A stretch of 42,624 bases of DNA from Aurantimonas coralicida (GTDB taxonomy: Bacteria > Pseudomonadota > Alphaproteobacteria > Rhizobiales > Rhizobiaceae). The notes under the pieces are model-generated. The model saw only the letters and a list, made by a program, of their open reading frames with translations. It did no database searches and was not told the origin of the DNA. Below are positions 14,341 to 23,740 of the stretch, piece by piece. The stretch covers positions 1-42,624 of the forward strand of contig DRFF01000024.1 of assembly GCA_011050685.1 (NCBI GenBank), in the 5' to 3' direction. The translations under genes were made by a program, and so were the position numbers. Every line of letters starts with the position of its first letter. The first letter of the stretch is position 1.

Positions 14341-16213
14341 CCGCGTCCTGACCATGACCGTCAACGGCCGCAAATTCGCCCGGCCGCTCAATGGCAGCTA
14401 CCGCCTGCTCGATTATCTGCGTGAGGAGATCAATCTCACCGGAAGCAAGGAAGGTTGCGGCGCCGGCGAGTGCGGCACCTGTTCGGTCTTCGTCGACGGT
14501 AAGCTGGTGAAATCCTGTCTCATGCCGGCGGTGAAGGCTGACGGGGCGGACATCCAGACGATCGAGGGGCTCGCGCCGCGCGGTGAGCTGACCACCCTGC
14601 AGCAGGCCTTTCACAAGACCGGCGCCAGCCAGTGTGGCTACTGCATCCCGGGCATGGTGATGGCGGCTACCTCGGCACTGCGCGAAAACCCGTTCGCTGA
14701 CCTGGAAGAGATCAAGGAGCGCCTCGGCGGCAACATCTGCCGCTGCACGGGCTACACGAAGATATTCGAGGCCGTTGAACTGGCCCGGGACGTTATGAAT
14801 GGCCGTCTTCCCGCCACCGCGCTCGATGAGGACGGTGCTGGCGCCTCCTATATCGGCAACAATGTCCGTCGGCTCGATGCGCCGAGCAAGGTTTCCGGCG
14901 CGCTGAAATACGCCGGCGACATGACGATGCAGGACATGCTGCACATGCAGGTTCTGCGCAGCCCGTATCCCCATGCGAAAATCCTCTCGATCGACACGTC
15001 CGCCGCCGAGGCGCTGGACGGCGTGGAATGTGTGATCACGCACGAGGATGTGCCCGGTCAGGACGGGTTTGGCGTCTTCGTCCACGACCAGCCGGTGATG
15101 GCGCGCGAAAAGGTGCGCTACGTCGGCGAGGCGGTCGCCGCGGTCTCGGCCGAGACCCAGGAGATCGCGCGCCGGGCGCTCGGGCTGATCAAGGTGGCTT
15201 ACGAGGAACTGCCGGGCGTCTTCGATCCCGAGGAGGCGATGCGGCCCGGCGCGGTCGTCGTGCACGACTATGCCAGCGACAACGTCGTCAAGCACATCCC
15301 CATCCGCAAGGGCGATGTCGAGCGCGGCTTTGCCGAGGCCGATCTCATCGTCGAGAACAGCTACGCGACCCAACAAGTCGAGCACGCCTATCTCGAACCG
15401 GAGGCGGGCCTTGCCTATGTCGATCACGACGGCGTCGTGACCGTCGTCTCCCCGAGCCAGAACATCACCCATCATCGCCACATGCTGTCGACCATCATCG
15501 ATAAGCCGATCAACAAGGTCCGCTTCATCATGAGCCCGGTCGGCGGCGGCTTTGGCGGCAAGGAGGACATGATCTACCAGGGCATGCTGGCGCTCTCCGC
15601 CATGAAGAGCGGACGCCCCGTCCGGATTGTCTTTACTCGCGAGGAATCGATCATCGCGACGGCCAAGCGCCACCCCTCGAAGGTGACATACAGGATGGGC
15701 CTGAAGAGCGACGGCACGATCACGGCCGTCTCGTTTAAGATGATCAGCGACGGCGGCGCCTATGGCATGTCCACCGAAGGCGTCATGCGCAAGGCCGCCA
15801 TCCTGTCGCTCGGCCCATACGACATCGCCAACACGCGGATCGACACGTTCGGCGTCTACACCAACAACACGCCGTCCGGCGCGTTCCGGACCTTCGGCGC
15901 CATGCAGGCGCAGTTCGCCACCGAGTCACACCTCGACATCTGCGCCGAAAGGCTCGGTCTCGATCCGTTCGAGATCAGGCGCCGGAACATGATGACGGTC
16001 GGGTCCCACACGCACACGGGGCAGCGGCTCGATACCGTTTCCATCGGCGAGGTGCTGAAAACCGCCGAGGCGTTCTGCCGGTGGGAAACGGGCGCGCCGA
16101 CGAGCCGCGGCGCCACGCGGTCGGATCTCGGCGGTTCCGACACGCGCCAGCCCTGCACCCTCGGAGCTCGTTTTCGCCAGACGGCGGCGGACGATAAGCA
16201 GGAGGTGGCGTGA
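14333..16213 (+). CDS. Molybdenum hydroxylase: [2Fe-2S] domain fused to the N-terminal half of the Mo-cofactor domain
   Basis: A 626-aa fusion. Residues 1-160 are the two-cluster Fe-S unit: plant-ferredoxin-type ligands Cys42, 47, 50, 62, then the second cluster Cys101, 104, 136, 138 (QCGYC and CRCTGY). From about residue 180 it is the first half of the molybdopterin-binding domain (LKYAGDM, VRYVGEAVAAV, the GGGFGGKE loop at 404-411, and AFRTFGAMQAQ at 517-527). It ends soon after VLKTAEAF with a poorly conserved tail. The second half of the domain is on the next ORF. The start ATG 14333 matches the ferredoxin N-terminus; the frame is open further upstream but that overlaps the FAD gene. Confidence 0.88.
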   Translation: MSDRVLTMTVNGRKFARPLNGSYRLLDYLREEINLTGSKEGCGAGECGTCSVFVDGKLVKSCLMPAVKADGADIQTIEGLAPRGELTTLQQAFHKTGASQCGYCIPGMVMAATSALRENPFADLEEIKERLGGNICRCTGYTKIFEAVELARDVMNGRLPATALDEDGAGASYIGNNVRRLDAPSKVSGALKYAGDMTMQDMLHMQVLRSPYPHAKILSIDTSAAEALDGVECVITHEDVPGQDGFGVFVHDQPVMAREKVRYVGEAVAAVSAETQEIARRALGLIKVAYEELPGVFDPEEAMRPGAVVVHDYASDNVVKHIPIRKGDVERGFAEADLIVENSYATQQVEHAYLEPEAGLAYVDHDGVVTVVSPSQNITHHRHMLSTIIDKPINKVRFIMSPVGGGFGGKEDMIYQGMLALSAMKSGRPVRIVFTREESIIATAKRHPSKVTYRMGLKSDGTITAVSFKMISDGGAYGMSTEGVMRKAAILSLGPYDIANTRIDTFGVYTNNTPSGAFRTFGAMQAQFATESHLDICAERLGLDPFEIRRRNMMTVGSHTHTGQRLDTVSIGEVLKTAEAFCRWETGAPTSRGATRSDLGGSDTRQPCTLGARFRQTAADDKQEVA

Positions 16214-17223
16214 TGAAGCGCTGGGCGAGGGGCCGCGGCATGGCCGCGTCCTGGTACGGCATTGCCCGCACCGCAACGATCGATCGGGCGGGCGCCTGGG
16301 TGGAAATGGATGATGGCGGCACTGCGAAGGTGGTCACCGGCGTCACCGAGATCGGCGAGGGCATCTTGACGGTGCTCGCGCAGGTCGCCGCCGAAGAACT
16401 CGGCATCCGGCCCGACGACGTGACGATCGGCGATAACGACACGGCGCGCTCGCCCGAGGCGGCGCATGCCGGCGCGACGCGCCAGACCTACATGATCGGC
16501 AACTGCGTCGCGATTGCATGCCGCGACGCCCGCGCCAAGCTCGACGCCGAACTGGCCGATCACTGGCAGGTCGACGCCGCGACGATCAAGGCGTTCGACG
16601 GCGAAATCTGGGCCGAGGGCTCCAACAACCGGATGACCGTCGACGAGGCGGTTGCTCTTTGCAAGAAGCGGGGGGTCGTCCCGGTCGGCTCCGGCTCGTT
16701 CACGGCGCACGGCACCGGTCTCGATCCGGTCGACGGTTCCGGCGCTCCCTGGCAAGCCTATGTCTTCGGCTGTCAGGTCGCGGAGGTGGAAGTCGACACC
16801 TTGACGGGCGAGGTTCAGGTGCTGGGCATGTGGGCCGTTCACGACGTCGGCCGAGCGATCAATCCTCGCGGTGTGGAGGGTCAGATCGAAGGCGGCATCG
16901 TGCAAGGGTTGGGCCAGGCGCTGATGGAAGACTATCAGCTCGATAAGGGTCACACGACTACCCACGGCTTCTCCAAATATATCCTGCCGACGTCGCTCGA
17001 CATTCCGCAGATCAACACGATGCTCGTGGAAGACCGCGACCCGCGCAGCCCGCTCGGCGCCAAGGGCATCGGCGAACCGGCGCTGGTGCCGACGGCGCCG
17101 GCGATCATGAACGCCATTTACGACGCGATCGGCGTGCGCATTACCGCGCTGCCGGCAACACCGGAATCCATCTTGCAGGGTTTGGAAGAGAAAAAATCCG
17201 CCAAACTGGAGATGGCCAACTGA
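16210..17223 (+). CDS. Molybdenum hydroxylase: C-terminal half of the Mo-cofactor subunit
   Basis: A 337-aa protein corresponding to the second half of a CoxL/XdhB-type large subunit: RGRGMAASWYG, VTGVTEIGEGILTVLAQ (usual GxxExGQG), a Mo-cofactor segment, HDVGRAINPRGVEGQIEGG, and the catalytic glutamate Glu289 in KGIGEPALVP. It has its own ribosome site (AGGAGG at 16199-16204) and begins with GTG 16210 or ATG 16213, overlapping the preceding stop, so this is a true separate chain. A split large subunit is known from nicotinate dehydrogenase of Eubacterium barkeri (NdhL/NdhM), but there the Fe-S unit is also separate. Confidence 0.88.
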   Translation: MMKRWARGRGMAASWYGIARTATIDRAGAWVEMDDGGTAKVVTGVTEIGEGILTVLAQVAAEELGIRPDDVTIGDNDTARSPEAAHAGATRQTYMIGNCVAIACRDARAKLDAELADHWQVDAATIKAFDGEIWAEGSNNRMTVDEAVALCKKRGVVPVGSGSFTAHGTGLDPVDGSGAPWQAYVFGCQVAEVEVDTLTGEVQVLGMWAVHDVGRAINPRGVEGQIEGGIVQGLGQALMEDYQLDKGHTTTHGFSKYILPTSLDIPQINTMLVEDRDPRSPLGAKGIGEPALVPTAPAIMNAIYDAIGVRITALPATPESILQGLEEKKSAKLEMAN

Positions 17224-17347
17224 CGGCCCCGCCAGTGCTCTCGGGCCGGCCGGACGGGATTCGTCCGGTTTGCCGAGTGTGCGTCCGGAGACGTTGAATT
17301 TCATCGCGGCGGGAGGTCGCCGAGCGCATTACTGGGAGGAGAACAAC

Positions 17348-18313
17348 ATGCATTCGTTCAAATTGAGCGGCGGTCTTATCGCCGCTGCACTGGCTGCCGT
17401 CACCCTGACCGGAAGTCTTCCTGCCCGGGCCGAATATCCGGAAAAGCCGGTCGAAATGACCGTCCTGTTCGGCGGCACCGCCAACACCACGGCGCAGCTG
17501 CTGGCGGAGTTGATGTCCCAGGAGCTCGGCTCCCCGGTCGTGCCCGTCGCCCGCACCGGCGGGGGTGGCGCGATCGGCTATGCCCACGTCCAGTCGACGC
17601 GTCCTGACGGCTACAATATCGTGTGGAACTCCAACTCCATCAACACGACGTATCACCTCGGAAATTTGCCGTTCAACTATGAGGAATTCGCACCGATCGC
17701 CCAGGTGTCGGTCGAAATTCCGGTCCTCGCGGTGAATGTCTCGACGGGCTGGAAAAGCCTCGACGAGATGGCCAAGGCCGTCAAGGAAGGCGGCAAGAAG
17801 ATCAATGTCGGCATCTCCGGCAAGGGCTCGTTCACGCATCTGACGTCGGCCGCCCTGTTCGACGCCATGGGCATCGCCGATCAGGTCAACTACGTCTCTT
17901 ACGGGGACGGCAAGGCGCCCGTGGAGTTGCTGGCCGGCCGCATCGATGCCGCCATCCAATGGCCCGGCCAGTTCCTTTCCTATGTCCAGTCCGGCGACCT
18001 GACTGTCCTCGGTTCGACCGGGGCAGAGCCGGTCAGCGTTCTACCCGATGTGAAGACGGCGAAGAGCCAGGGCTACGACATCGACATCTCGATGTGGCGC
18101 GGCTTGGCGGCGCCCAAGGGAACGCCGGACGACGTGCTCGCAAAGCTGGAGACGGCGGCCAAGGCAGCGGCGGAGTCGAACGAATTCATCGCGGCCTCCA
18201 AGAACATCGGCTTCGAGCCGGCTTTTAAGGGACGTGCGGAATTCGGCGATATCATCGCCCGCGATGACAAGTTCTACGCCGAGCTCCTCGGCGAACTGGG
18301 TATGACGAAATAA
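17348..18313 (+). CDS. Tripartite tricarboxylate transporter substrate-binding protein (TctC)
   Basis: Periplasmic binding protein of the TTT family (Bug/TctC), 321 aa. The signal peptide is clear: a hydrophobic core (GLIAAALAAVTLTG) ending ARA before EYPEKPVEMTV. The two glycine-rich substrate loops follow the family pattern (ARTGGGGAIGYAHV and the ISGKGSFTHLTSAALFDAMG region). TTT binding proteins capture carboxylates such as citrate, tartrate, terephthalate or sugar acids. GGGAGG precedes ATG 17348. The gene is followed in order by TctB and TctA genes, a complete transporter. Confidence 0.92.
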   Translation: MHSFKLSGGLIAAALAAVTLTGSLPARAEYPEKPVEMTVLFGGTANTTAQLLAELMSQELGSPVVPVARTGGGGAIGYAHVQSTRPDGYNIVWNSNSINTTYHLGNLPFNYEEFAPIAQVSVEIPVLAVNVSTGWKSLDEMAKAVKEGGKKINVGISGKGSFTHLTSAALFDAMGIADQVNYVSYGDGKAPVELLAGRIDAAIQWPGQFLSYVQSGDLTVLGSTGAEPVSVLPDVKTAKSQGYDIDISMWRGLAAPKGTPDDVLAKLETAAKAAAESNEFIAASKNIGFEPAFKGRAEFGDIIARDDKFYAELLGELGMTK

Positions 18314-18343
18314 ACCGGCAGATTCCGTTTCGAGGAGGGGCAG

Positions 18344-18859
18344 ATGTCGGAAAAAAAGCGTGATGTCGTAACCGGCATGCTGCTTCTGACCCTGTCTTTG
18401 GTCTGGATGCTGATTGTCTGGCGCACGATACCGCCGGGCACGGGAGGCGGGGACGTCGGTCCCCGCGCTTTCCCGCTCCTCCTGGGCGCGTTGCTGGCGG
18501 TCTTCTCGCTGTGGCTGACCATTGCGGCGCTGGGCAAGCGGCGTGACGACGCCGTGACGCCAGGGGCCGAGGGGGCGATCAATGAGCCTGAGGCGGCAGG
18601 CGTCAACGGAGCCGCCGGTCTCGTCGCGGCGATCCTGACCGTCGCGCATCTTCTTGCCTACGGATTTTTGATGCAGCGCATCGGCTTCGTTCTTGCCACG
18701 CTCGTCACTGTCGCGTCGATCATGCTGATTTGCACGAACGACCGGTCGCCGCTGCGCATCGGAGCCATGAGCGTCGGCATCACCTTCGCCTGCTGGCTGA
18801 TCTTCGGAAAGATCCTCGGCGTCTATCTGGCGACCGGTTCGTGGATCAATTTGGGTTGA
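18344..18859 (+). CDS. TTT small membrane subunit (TctB)
   Basis: A 171-aa protein with four predicted transmembrane helices (about residues 9-26, 41-64, 90-112, 119-137, with further hydrophobic sequence to about 160). Size, topology and position between TctC and TctA identify the small TctB subunit, which is required for transport but poorly conserved. An AGGAGG-like site (cgaggagggg) precedes the ATG. Confidence 0.85.
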   Translation: MSEKKRDVVTGMLLLTLSLVWMLIVWRTIPPGTGGGDVGPRAFPLLLGALLAVFSLWLTIAALGKRRDDAVTPGAEGAINEPEAAGVNGAAGLVAAILTVAHLLAYGFLMQRIGFVLATLVTVASIMLICTNDRSPLRIGAMSVGITFACWLIFGKILGVYLATGSWINLG

Positions 18860-18868
18860 TGGCCTGAC

Positions 18869-20383
18869 ATGGACAGCTTTCTGACAGCGGCGACAATTGC
18901 GCTTCAGCCCGAAAGCCTCGGCGCGGTGGCGCTCGGTTCGCTCATCGGTCTGATTTTCGGATCCATCCCCGGACTGACCTTCACGGTCGCATTGGCGCTG
19001 GCGCTCCCGCTGACCTTCGGCATGGAGTCGGTGCCGGCCATCGGCCTGCTTCTCGGCACCTATATCGGCGGCATGACAGGCGGGTCGGTTTCGGCGATTC
19101 TGCTCGGCATTCCCGGCACGCCGTCCGCCGCGGCGACCGTCATCGACGGTTATCCGATGGCCAAGACGGGGCGCGCATCGATCGCGCTCGGCATGGCCGT
19201 GATCGTTTCCACCTTCGGCGGCATCTTCAGCCTCATCGTGATGGTCGTGTCGGTGAATCTGGTCTCGCGCATGGCCATGTCCTTTGGCCCGGCCGAAATC
19301 TTCGCTCTGGTCGTGTTCGGACTGTCGACGATTTGCGGTATGGCCGGCAAGTCGATGTTACGCGGGCTGATCGCCGGGCTGCTCGGACTGATGGCCATGA
19401 CCATCGGGCTCGACGTCCTGGATGGTGTGCCGCGCATGACCTTCGGCACGACGAGCATGCTGCAGGGCGTCAACCTACTCGTCGCCATGATCGGTCTGTT
19501 CGCCGTCCCCTTCATCATCCAGGTCTTCGAGGAACACCGCAGGGGCGTCGCGCCTCCCGCTCAGATGAGCGATATCCGCGCCGAGCTGCCGTCCTTGCGG
19601 CTGATCGCCAGCAATTTCTGGCTGATGGTCCGCTGTTCGACCATCGGGACCGTCATCGGCGCCATCCCCGGTACCGGCGGCCCGATCGCCTCGTTCCTCG
19701 CCTACGATCACGCCAAACGCTTTTCCAAGGATCCGTCCCGCTTCGGCAAGGGAGCGATCGAGGGTGTCGTCGCGCCGGAAACCGCGAACAACGCCGTCAC
19801 CGGGGGAACCATGATCCCGCTCCTGTCGCTCGGCATCCCCGGCGATCCGGCAACGGCGATCGTGCTGGCCGGCATGCAGATCCATGGCATCGTGCCGGGA
19901 CCGGCGCTGTTTCTCAATCACCAGACGGAAGTCTACGGAATCTACGTTTCGATCGTCGTCGCCTATGTCGCGATCCTGTTCATGCAACTGCTCGGAATCC
20001 GGCTGTTCGTCCATGTGTTGCGTGTGCCGCCCCGATTGATGGCGGTTCTCATCATCGTCCTGTGCGGCATCGGAGCCTTCACCGTGCGCAATAGCATCTT
20101 CGACATCTACACGATGGCGATCGTCGGGTTGCTCGCCTACGCGGTGATCAAGGCCGAAATTCCCGTCACCCCGATCATCCTTGGGCTGGTGCTCGGGCCG
20201 ACGCTGGAAGGCGAATTCCGCACGGCCATGAACCTCTCCGGCGGTGATCTCGCCATCTTCTACACATCTCCAACCGCCCTGTTCTTCTTCGGTCTCGCTG
20301 CGTTCATCATCGCGCTGCAGGTATCGGGAGAATTTTTCGCGAAGAGGCGAGGGAAAATGAACGTCGGAGCCAGCAATGCTTGA
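18869..20383 (+). CDS. TTT large membrane subunit (TctA)
   Basis: A 504-aa polytopic permease with about 12 transmembrane helices. Diagnostic TctA features are the paired glycine/proline motifs GLIFGSIPGLTFTVALALALP in the N-terminal half and GTVIGAIPGTGGPIASFLAY in the second half, plus APETANNAVTGG and ALLSLGIPGDPATA-type loops. It forms the substrate-conducting unit driven by the membrane ion gradient. It ends 8 nt inside the following ThDP-enzyme gene. Confidence 0.94.
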   Translation: MDSFLTAATIALQPESLGAVALGSLIGLIFGSIPGLTFTVALALALPLTFGMESVPAIGLLLGTYIGGMTGGSVSAILLGIPGTPSAAATVIDGYPMAKTGRASIALGMAVIVSTFGGIFSLIVMVVSVNLVSRMAMSFGPAEIFALVVFGLSTICGMAGKSMLRGLIAGLLGLMAMTIGLDVLDGVPRMTFGTTSMLQGVNLLVAMIGLFAVPFIIQVFEEHRRGVAPPAQMSDIRAELPSLRLIASNFWLMVRCSTIGTVIGAIPGTGGPIASFLAYDHAKRFSKDPSRFGKGAIEGVVAPETANNAVTGGTMIPLLSLGIPGDPATAIVLAGMQIHGIVPGPALFLNHQTEVYGIYVSIVVAYVAILFMQLLGIRLFVHVLRVPPRLMAVLIIVLCGIGAFTVRNSIFDIYTMAIVGLLAYAVIKAEIPVTPIILGLVLGPTLEGEFRTAMNLSGGDLAIFYTSPTALFFFGLAAFIIALQVSGEFFAKRRGKMNVGASNA

Positions 20384-22274
20384 GAGTAATTTTGGATCCG
20401 GGACCCAGGAAAGCGAAATTCGGGAAAGGGCGGAGTTTGTCGCCCGCTACGACGACGTCGATGCGGCCCTTGCCGCGGGCGGTATCGAGATGCCGATCGA
20501 GACCAGCTTGTCCGAGGCGCTGGTCATCGGGCTGCTGAAGCAGGGTGTGACGCACTACTTCGCGATTTTCGGGCACGGGTCGACCGATCTGGGAAATGTC
20601 CTGAGAATTTACAGTGAGGCCGGCGTCGTCACGGTGATCAATTGCCGCAACGAGGTCGAGATGGCGCATGCGGCCACCGCGCATGCCTGGCAGTACGGCA
20701 AGACGCCGGCCGTCGTCACCTCGATCGGGCCGGGCGGCCTTCAGGCCATGGCCGGCTCGCTGGCCGCCGCGTCCAACGGCGTCGGCGTCTACCACATCTA
20801 TGGTGACGAAACGACGCGCGGCGAAGGCTACAACATGCAGCAGGTGCCGAAACCCGAACAGGGGATCTTCGGCAAGATCACGGCGCTGATGGGCCAGTCC
20901 CACACCTTGCATACGCCGGAATCCCTGCGGGAGTGCATGCGCCGCGGGACCAACTGCGTGCATCACCCCTACATGCCGGGGCCGTTCTTCATCTTGCTGC
21001 CCATCAACACACAGCCGCAATCGATGAAGGTGAATGTCGATACGCTTCCCGGCCGCATGGAGCTTCCGGCCGTGGCGCCGGCCGGTCTGGAAGTCTACGA
21101 GGCGGCGGCGGCGCTGCTTGCCCGTCACCGCAAGATCGTGATCAAGGCGGGTGGCGGATCCCGACGGCATGCTTCCGCGGTTCGCGACCTGGCCGAGGCG
21201 ATCGGCGCCGCGGTTGTGCTTTCGCCGGGTTCGACCGGCGTGTTGCCCGACGGCCATCCGCAGAACATGCATGTCGGCGGATCGAAGGGCACGATCAGCG
21301 GCAATTTTGCCATGGAAGAGGCCGATCTCGTCGTCTTCATAGGCTCGCGCGGTGTCTGCCAGGCCGATTGCTCCGGCGTCGGTTATCCCAATGCCAGGGC
21401 CGTCATCAACATCAACGGCGCGATCGGCGACGTCACCCATTACGCCAACACCTTGCCTCTGCCGGGCGATATCACTTGCGTCGCTGCGCGACTGCTCGAT
21501 GTCCTGCGCGAAAAGAGGGCCCTGAAAGACGATCGCGGCGAATGGCTGCGCCTTTGCGCCGACAAAAAGGCTGCCTGGAGCGCGTTCAAGCGCGAACGGA
21601 CAGGTGCCGCGCCACTCGATGACGCGGTCTGGAAGCAGGCCGTGCTGACGCAGCCGGCGGCGATTCATACCGTCGCAGAATTCGCCAAGCGGATCGGAGC
21701 CGCCAAGTTCTTCGATGCCGGCGATGTCCAGGCCAACGGCTTTCAGATCGTCGAAGACGACATCGTCGGCGATACGTTCACCGAAACCGGCGCGTCCTAC
21801 ATGGGCTTTGCCGCCTCGGCGTTGCTGGGGTCCGCCGGCGTGGAGGGGGCACGTTACGGCATAGCCTTCACCGGCGACGGCTCGCTCATGATGAACCCGC
21901 AGATCCTGATCGATGCGGTCGAGCACGGCGTGAAGGGCATGATCGCGCTGTTCGACAATCGCCGGATGGGGGCCATCACCAGCCTGCAATACGCCCAGTA
22001 TGGAGTGGAATTCCGCACCAACGACAGTGTCGCGGTGGACTATGTCGCGATGGCCGGCGCCTTTGCTGGCGTAAAGGCCCTGTTCGGCGGCACGACGCGG
22101 GATACTCTGCGCGCGGCGCTTGACGAAGCCCATGCGCATGACGGCCTGTCGCTGGTGCATATCCCCGTGTACGCCGGTCGTGACCCGATCGCGGAAATGG
22201 GAGCCTATGGCTCCTGGAATGTCGGCAACTGGGTCGATGACGTCCAGGCCCGCTATCTCGAACAGAAAATCTGA
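20376..22274 (+). CDS. IolD-like thiamine diphosphate-dependent enzyme
   Basis: A 632-aa ThDP enzyme. The pyrimidine domain has GHGSTDLGNVLRIYS and NCRNEVEMAHAATAHA, where Glu93 would be the ThDP-activating glutamate. A central domain follows (IKAGGGSRRHASAV, VVFIGSRGVCQADCSG). The diphosphate domain carries GDGS at 500-503 with Asp501 and Asn528 for Mg2+. The closest family I recognise is IolD, the hydrolase that opens a cyclohexane-dione in inositol catabolism (GHGN, ARNE, TSIGPG motifs), but no other inositol gene is present. It may cleave another cyclic or open-chain diketone or 2-keto acid. It starts 8 nt before the TctA stop. Confidence 0.8.
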   Translation: MLESNFGSGTQESEIRERAEFVARYDDVDAALAAGGIEMPIETSLSEALVIGLLKQGVTHYFAIFGHGSTDLGNVLRIYSEAGVVTVINCRNEVEMAHAATAHAWQYGKTPAVVTSIGPGGLQAMAGSLAAASNGVGVYHIYGDETTRGEGYNMQQVPKPEQGIFGKITALMGQSHTLHTPESLRECMRRGTNCVHHPYMPGPFFILLPINTQPQSMKVNVDTLPGRMELPAVAPAGLEVYEAAAALLARHRKIVIKAGGGSRRHASAVRDLAEAIGAAVVLSPGSTGVLPDGHPQNMHVGGSKGTISGNFAMEEADLVVFIGSRGVCQADCSGVGYPNARAVININGAIGDVTHYANTLPLPGDITCVAARLLDVLREKRALKDDRGEWLRLCADKKAAWSAFKRERTGAAPLDDAVWKQAVLTQPAAIHTVAEFAKRIGAAKFFDAGDVQANGFQIVEDDIVGDTFTETGASYMGFAASALLGSAGVEGARYGIAFTGDGSLMMNPQILIDAVEHGVKGMIALFDNRRMGAITSLQYAQYGVEFRTNDSVAVDYVAMAGAFAGVKALFGGTTRDTLRAALDEAHAHDGLSLVHIPVYAGRDPIAEMGAYGSWNVGNWVDDVQARYLEQKI

Positions 22275-23738
22275 ATGGAATCGGCCATGTATCGTGATCT
22301 GGAACTCTACATCGACGGCACTTGGCGTGGTGCGTCGAACGGCGCGACGCGGGCGGTCACCGATCCGGCCACGGAGGACACGCTCGGCTCCATCGCCGAG
22401 GCGACCGAAGCTGATATCGACGCCGCGTTGACAGCGGCTCGGGCCGGCTTTTCCGTCTGGCGCCGGGTCGGAACCTGGGAGCGCGCCAAGCTGATCCGCA
22501 AGGCCAGCGACCTCATTCGCGAACGCGCCGATGAGATCGCGACACTGATGTCGGTGGAAACCGGCAAGCCGCTGGCTGAAGCCAAGGGCGAGGTAAACGC
22601 CGCGGCCGATCAGTTCGAGTGGTATTCCGAAGAGACCAAGCGCATCTACGGGCAGATCATCGAGAGCCGCACAGCCGATAGCCGGATGGCGGTGATTCAT
22701 CAGCCCGTCGGAGTCGTGGCGGCGTTCTCCGCATGGAATTTTCCGGCCCTTTTGCCCGCCCGCAAGATCGCGGCCGCGCTCGCGGCGGGCTGCAGCATCA
22801 TCATCAAGCCGGCCGGCGAGGCACCCGCTTCTTGCGCGGCCTTGGTGCGAGCTTGCCACGACGCCGGCGTCCCGAGCGGGGTGGTCAATTTCCTGACCGG
22901 TCAATCCGACATGATCGCACGGCGCCTGATCGCCTCGCCGATCGTGCGCAAGGTGTCGCTCACCGGTTCGGTTCCGGTCGGCAAGCAGATCCTGCACCTG
23001 GCCGCCGACGGCGTGAAGAAGGTATCGATGGAACTGGGCGGCCACGCCCCGGTCGTCGTCTTCGACGACGTCGACGCCGAAAAGGCCGCGGAGGTCTGCG
23101 CCAATACCAAGTTCCGCAATTGCGGCCAGGTCTGCATCTCGCCGACGCGTTTCTACGTCCACGAGTCGAAATACGAGGCCTTTGCCCGCCGTTTCGCTGA
23201 AGTCGCAAAATCCCTGAAGGTCGGACGCGGCATGGAGGAGGGGGTCCAGATGGGCCCGCTCGCCAATCGGCGCGGACTGGAGACGATCCAGGAGCTCGTC
23301 GCCGATGCCAGGCAGCGGGGCGCCGAGGTGTTGGCCGGTGGCAACGTTCCGGCCGAGGCCAATCGCGGCTTCTTCTTCGAGCCGACCGTCCTTGGCCACG
23401 TTCCCGACGATGCCCGCATCATGCGCGAGGAACCGTTCGGGCCGGTCGCGCCACTGACTACCTTCACGAGCTATGACGAGGTGATGGAACGGGCCAATGC
23501 GCTGCCTTTCGGCCTCGCCGGCTACGTCTTCTCCAACGATCTGCGAACCGCGACGCGGGCCTATGAAGATCTCGAGGTCGGCATGGTCGGCGTCAACGAG
23601 ATGCTGCTCGCGACCGCGGAAGCGCCGTTCGGAGGCGTCAAGGAAAGCGGCATGGGGCGCGAGGGCGGCTCCTTCGGCATCGGTGATTATCTCGAGACGA
23701 AATACGTCAAGATCAAGCTGGAAGAGCGGGCGCGCTGA
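22275..23738 (+). CDS. NAD(P)-dependent aldehyde dehydrogenase
   Basis: A 487-aa ALDH related to succinate-semialdehyde and 2-oxoglutarate-semialdehyde dehydrogenases. Catalytic Glu253 (MELGGHAP) and nucleophile Cys287 (NCGQVC) are present; Cys283 sits four residues earlier. The NAD-binding SLTGSVPVGKQI and the C-terminal GGVKESGMGREGG are typical. It oxidises a (semi)aldehyde to the acid, probably the last step of the locus. It starts directly after the preceding stop; ATG 22287 is an alternative start (MYRDLELYIDG matches family N-termini). Confidence 0.9.
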   Translation: MESAMYRDLELYIDGTWRGASNGATRAVTDPATEDTLGSIAEATEADIDAALTAARAGFSVWRRVGTWERAKLIRKASDLIRERADEIATLMSVETGKPLAEAKGEVNAAADQFEWYSEETKRIYGQIIESRTADSRMAVIHQPVGVVAAFSAWNFPALLPARKIAAALAAGCSIIIKPAGEAPASCAALVRACHDAGVPSGVVNFLTGQSDMIARRLIASPIVRKVSLTGSVPVGKQILHLAADGVKKVSMELGGHAPVVVFDDVDAEKAAEVCANTKFRNCGQVCISPTRFYVHESKYEAFARRFAEVAKSLKVGRGMEEGVQMGPLANRRGLETIQELVADARQRGAEVLAGGNVPAEANRGFFFEPTVLGHVPDDARIMREEPFGPVAPLTTFTSYDEVMERANALPFGLAGYVFSNDLRTATRAYEDLEVGMVGVNEMLLATAEAPFGGVKESGMGREGGSFGIGDYLETKYVKIKLEERAR

Positions 23739-23740
23739 AC

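Noticed and set aside
14159-15673. 504-aa open frame on the minus strand opposite the Mo hydroxylase genes
   Set aside because: It is a high-GC shadow of the true plus-strand genes: rich in Arg, Asp, His and Gly, without domain motifs or a ribosome site.
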